Source: Thalassiosira profunda (lineage: Eukaryota; Bacillariophyta; Thalassiosirophyceae; Thalassiosirales; Thalassiosiraceae). Taken from it: DNA of 16,135 bases. The stretch covers positions 1 to 16,135 of the forward strand of contig JALLAP010003003.1 of the NCBI GenBank assembly GCA_036939355.1, written 5' to 3'. Shown here piece after piece: positions 15,510 to 16,135 of the stretch; within the stretch, counting starts at the first letter, position 1, and each line of letters begins with the position of its first letter. The notes under the pieces were generated by a model. That model was not told the DNA's origin, made no database searches, and saw only the letters and a program-made list of their open reading frames with translations. Position numbers and translations under genes: made by a program.

Positions 15510-16135
15510 ATGACCTCACCGGCCGAGGTCATTCAGGTGATCGAGCGAGACCACGCGGACAAAAAAGTCGCTGTGCAGTCTTTGCAGAATCTCAACCGAG
15601 GCTGGATGGCATCTCAGATGATCTTGAAGGTTCCGCGCCGCCACGCACGCCCGGCCTCGCTCCACCCTCCACCCTCGCTCTCCACCGACCTCCACCCACC
15701 CGCCCCACCGCACCCTTGCCCTCGTCCCGGGCCCCCACATCATCCCGGTTGCCCCCTCGCACGAGGGGCCAGAGACGGCCGCGGCGGTGGCGGTGGCGGC
15801 GGCTGAGACAAGCGCTGCACACAAGTCACCTGCGGGCGTAGGGAGAGGGGCTGGGCGTTGGGGCCGCCGCGTTGGGTTGCAATTCGCCGGCGCGAAATTC
15901 GCTGCAAAATTGGGTTGCAAATTGCCGGCGCCGGTAGGGTGTGAAGAGGTGCACCAAATAATCGGGGAAGGGGGCGAAAAGGGAGTGGCCGTCACCACTG
16001 CACAAGATGACGACGACGCGCCCGCTGACTCATTTCGTCGTCGGGCGCTGGGGGCGGATGCGCCCTAGGCGAGCGCGCAAGCTCTCCTCGTCCTCGCCGC
16101 ACGCGCCAAAGATGCCCTCGACTTCTACCAGTACC
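15510..16135 (+). CDS. 5' end of an unidentified gene, running off the window
   Basis: The frame from ATG 15510 encodes a helical, charged segment (MTSPAEVIQVIERDHADKK, then VAVQSLQNLNRGWMASQMIL) with balanced composition, unlike the low-complexity shadow frames. After K40 (15629) the same frame turns into Pro/Arg/His-rich sequence, so I infer a donor at about 15630 (GTTCCG, weak). A second plausible exon starts after the AG at 16067-16068 and reads ASAQALLVLAARAKDALDFYQY to the window end; the phase agrees with joining to K40. The 439 bp between are GC-rich low-complexity sequence with a CCACCC-type pyrimidine tract, a GGCGGT run, and a 21-bp imperfect direct repeat (15872-15892 and 15910-15930, two mismatches). 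I do not recognise the family. The intron is a guess. Confidence 0.4.

Noticed and set aside
15872..15930. 21-bp imperfect direct repeat (two mismatches) as a mobile-element end
   Set aside because: It is short, lies in GC-rich low-complexity sequence and has no accompanying element structure.
1..16135. CRISPR arrays, insertion sequences, tRNA or rRNA genes, bacterial operons
   Set aside because: No spaced repeat array, transposase motif, cloverleaf or rRNA-like segment was noticed on either strand; introns and gene content are eukaryotic.

Overview
This is nuclear DNA from a eukaryote, most likely a unicellular alga. Several genes carry short GT-AG spliceosomal introns (73-164 bp). The proteins are eukaryote-specific: Ctf8, cytosolic Nbp35, Utp13, and a SOS1-type Na+/H+ exchanger. 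Start contexts are often of the CACGATG kind and the coding regions are GC-rich. The plant-type Nbp35 and the SOS1-like antiporter fit an alga. A diatom or other stramenopile is a reasonable guess, but the sequence alone does not settle it.

Layout, left to right: (1) + strand CTF8, two exons, 126-697. (2) − strand NBP35, 2115-870, convergent with CTF8 and broken by an assembly gap. (3) A 280-bp divergent promoter region, then + strand secreted PPP-type metallophosphatase, 2396-3910. (4) + strand UTP13/TBL3, four exons, 4124-7835. (5) − strand two-domain glycosyltransferase, 10349-7848, whose stop codon lies only 12 bp from the UTP13 stop. (6) A 518-bp divergent intergenic region with a TATA-rich core, then + strand four-helix membrane protein, 10868-11697, whose frame changes near 11100. 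(7) − strand SOS1-like Na+/H+ antiporter with an inserted pair of ankyrin modules, six exons, 15448-11372; its 3' end is antisense to gene 6. (8) The 5' end of an unidentified + strand gene from about 15510, running off the window.

The genes do not form a pathway. This is a compact nuclear gene neighbourhood with alternating strands, shared promoters and touching 3' ends. The housekeeping functions are PCNA loading (CTF8), cytosolic Fe-S assembly (NBP35) and small-subunit rRNA processing (UTP13). The others act in or on the secretory pathway and membranes (phosphatase, glycosyltransferase, tetraspan-like protein, antiporter).

The main observations are these. The SOS1-type cytosolic domain appears to be split by two tandem ankyrin modules. 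Two introns of that same gene are clearly related to each other in sequence, as in introner-type intron families. Three single-N positions are each flanked by a perfect 72-bp direct repeat; these are almost certainly unmerged contig ends, and one of them breaks NBP35.
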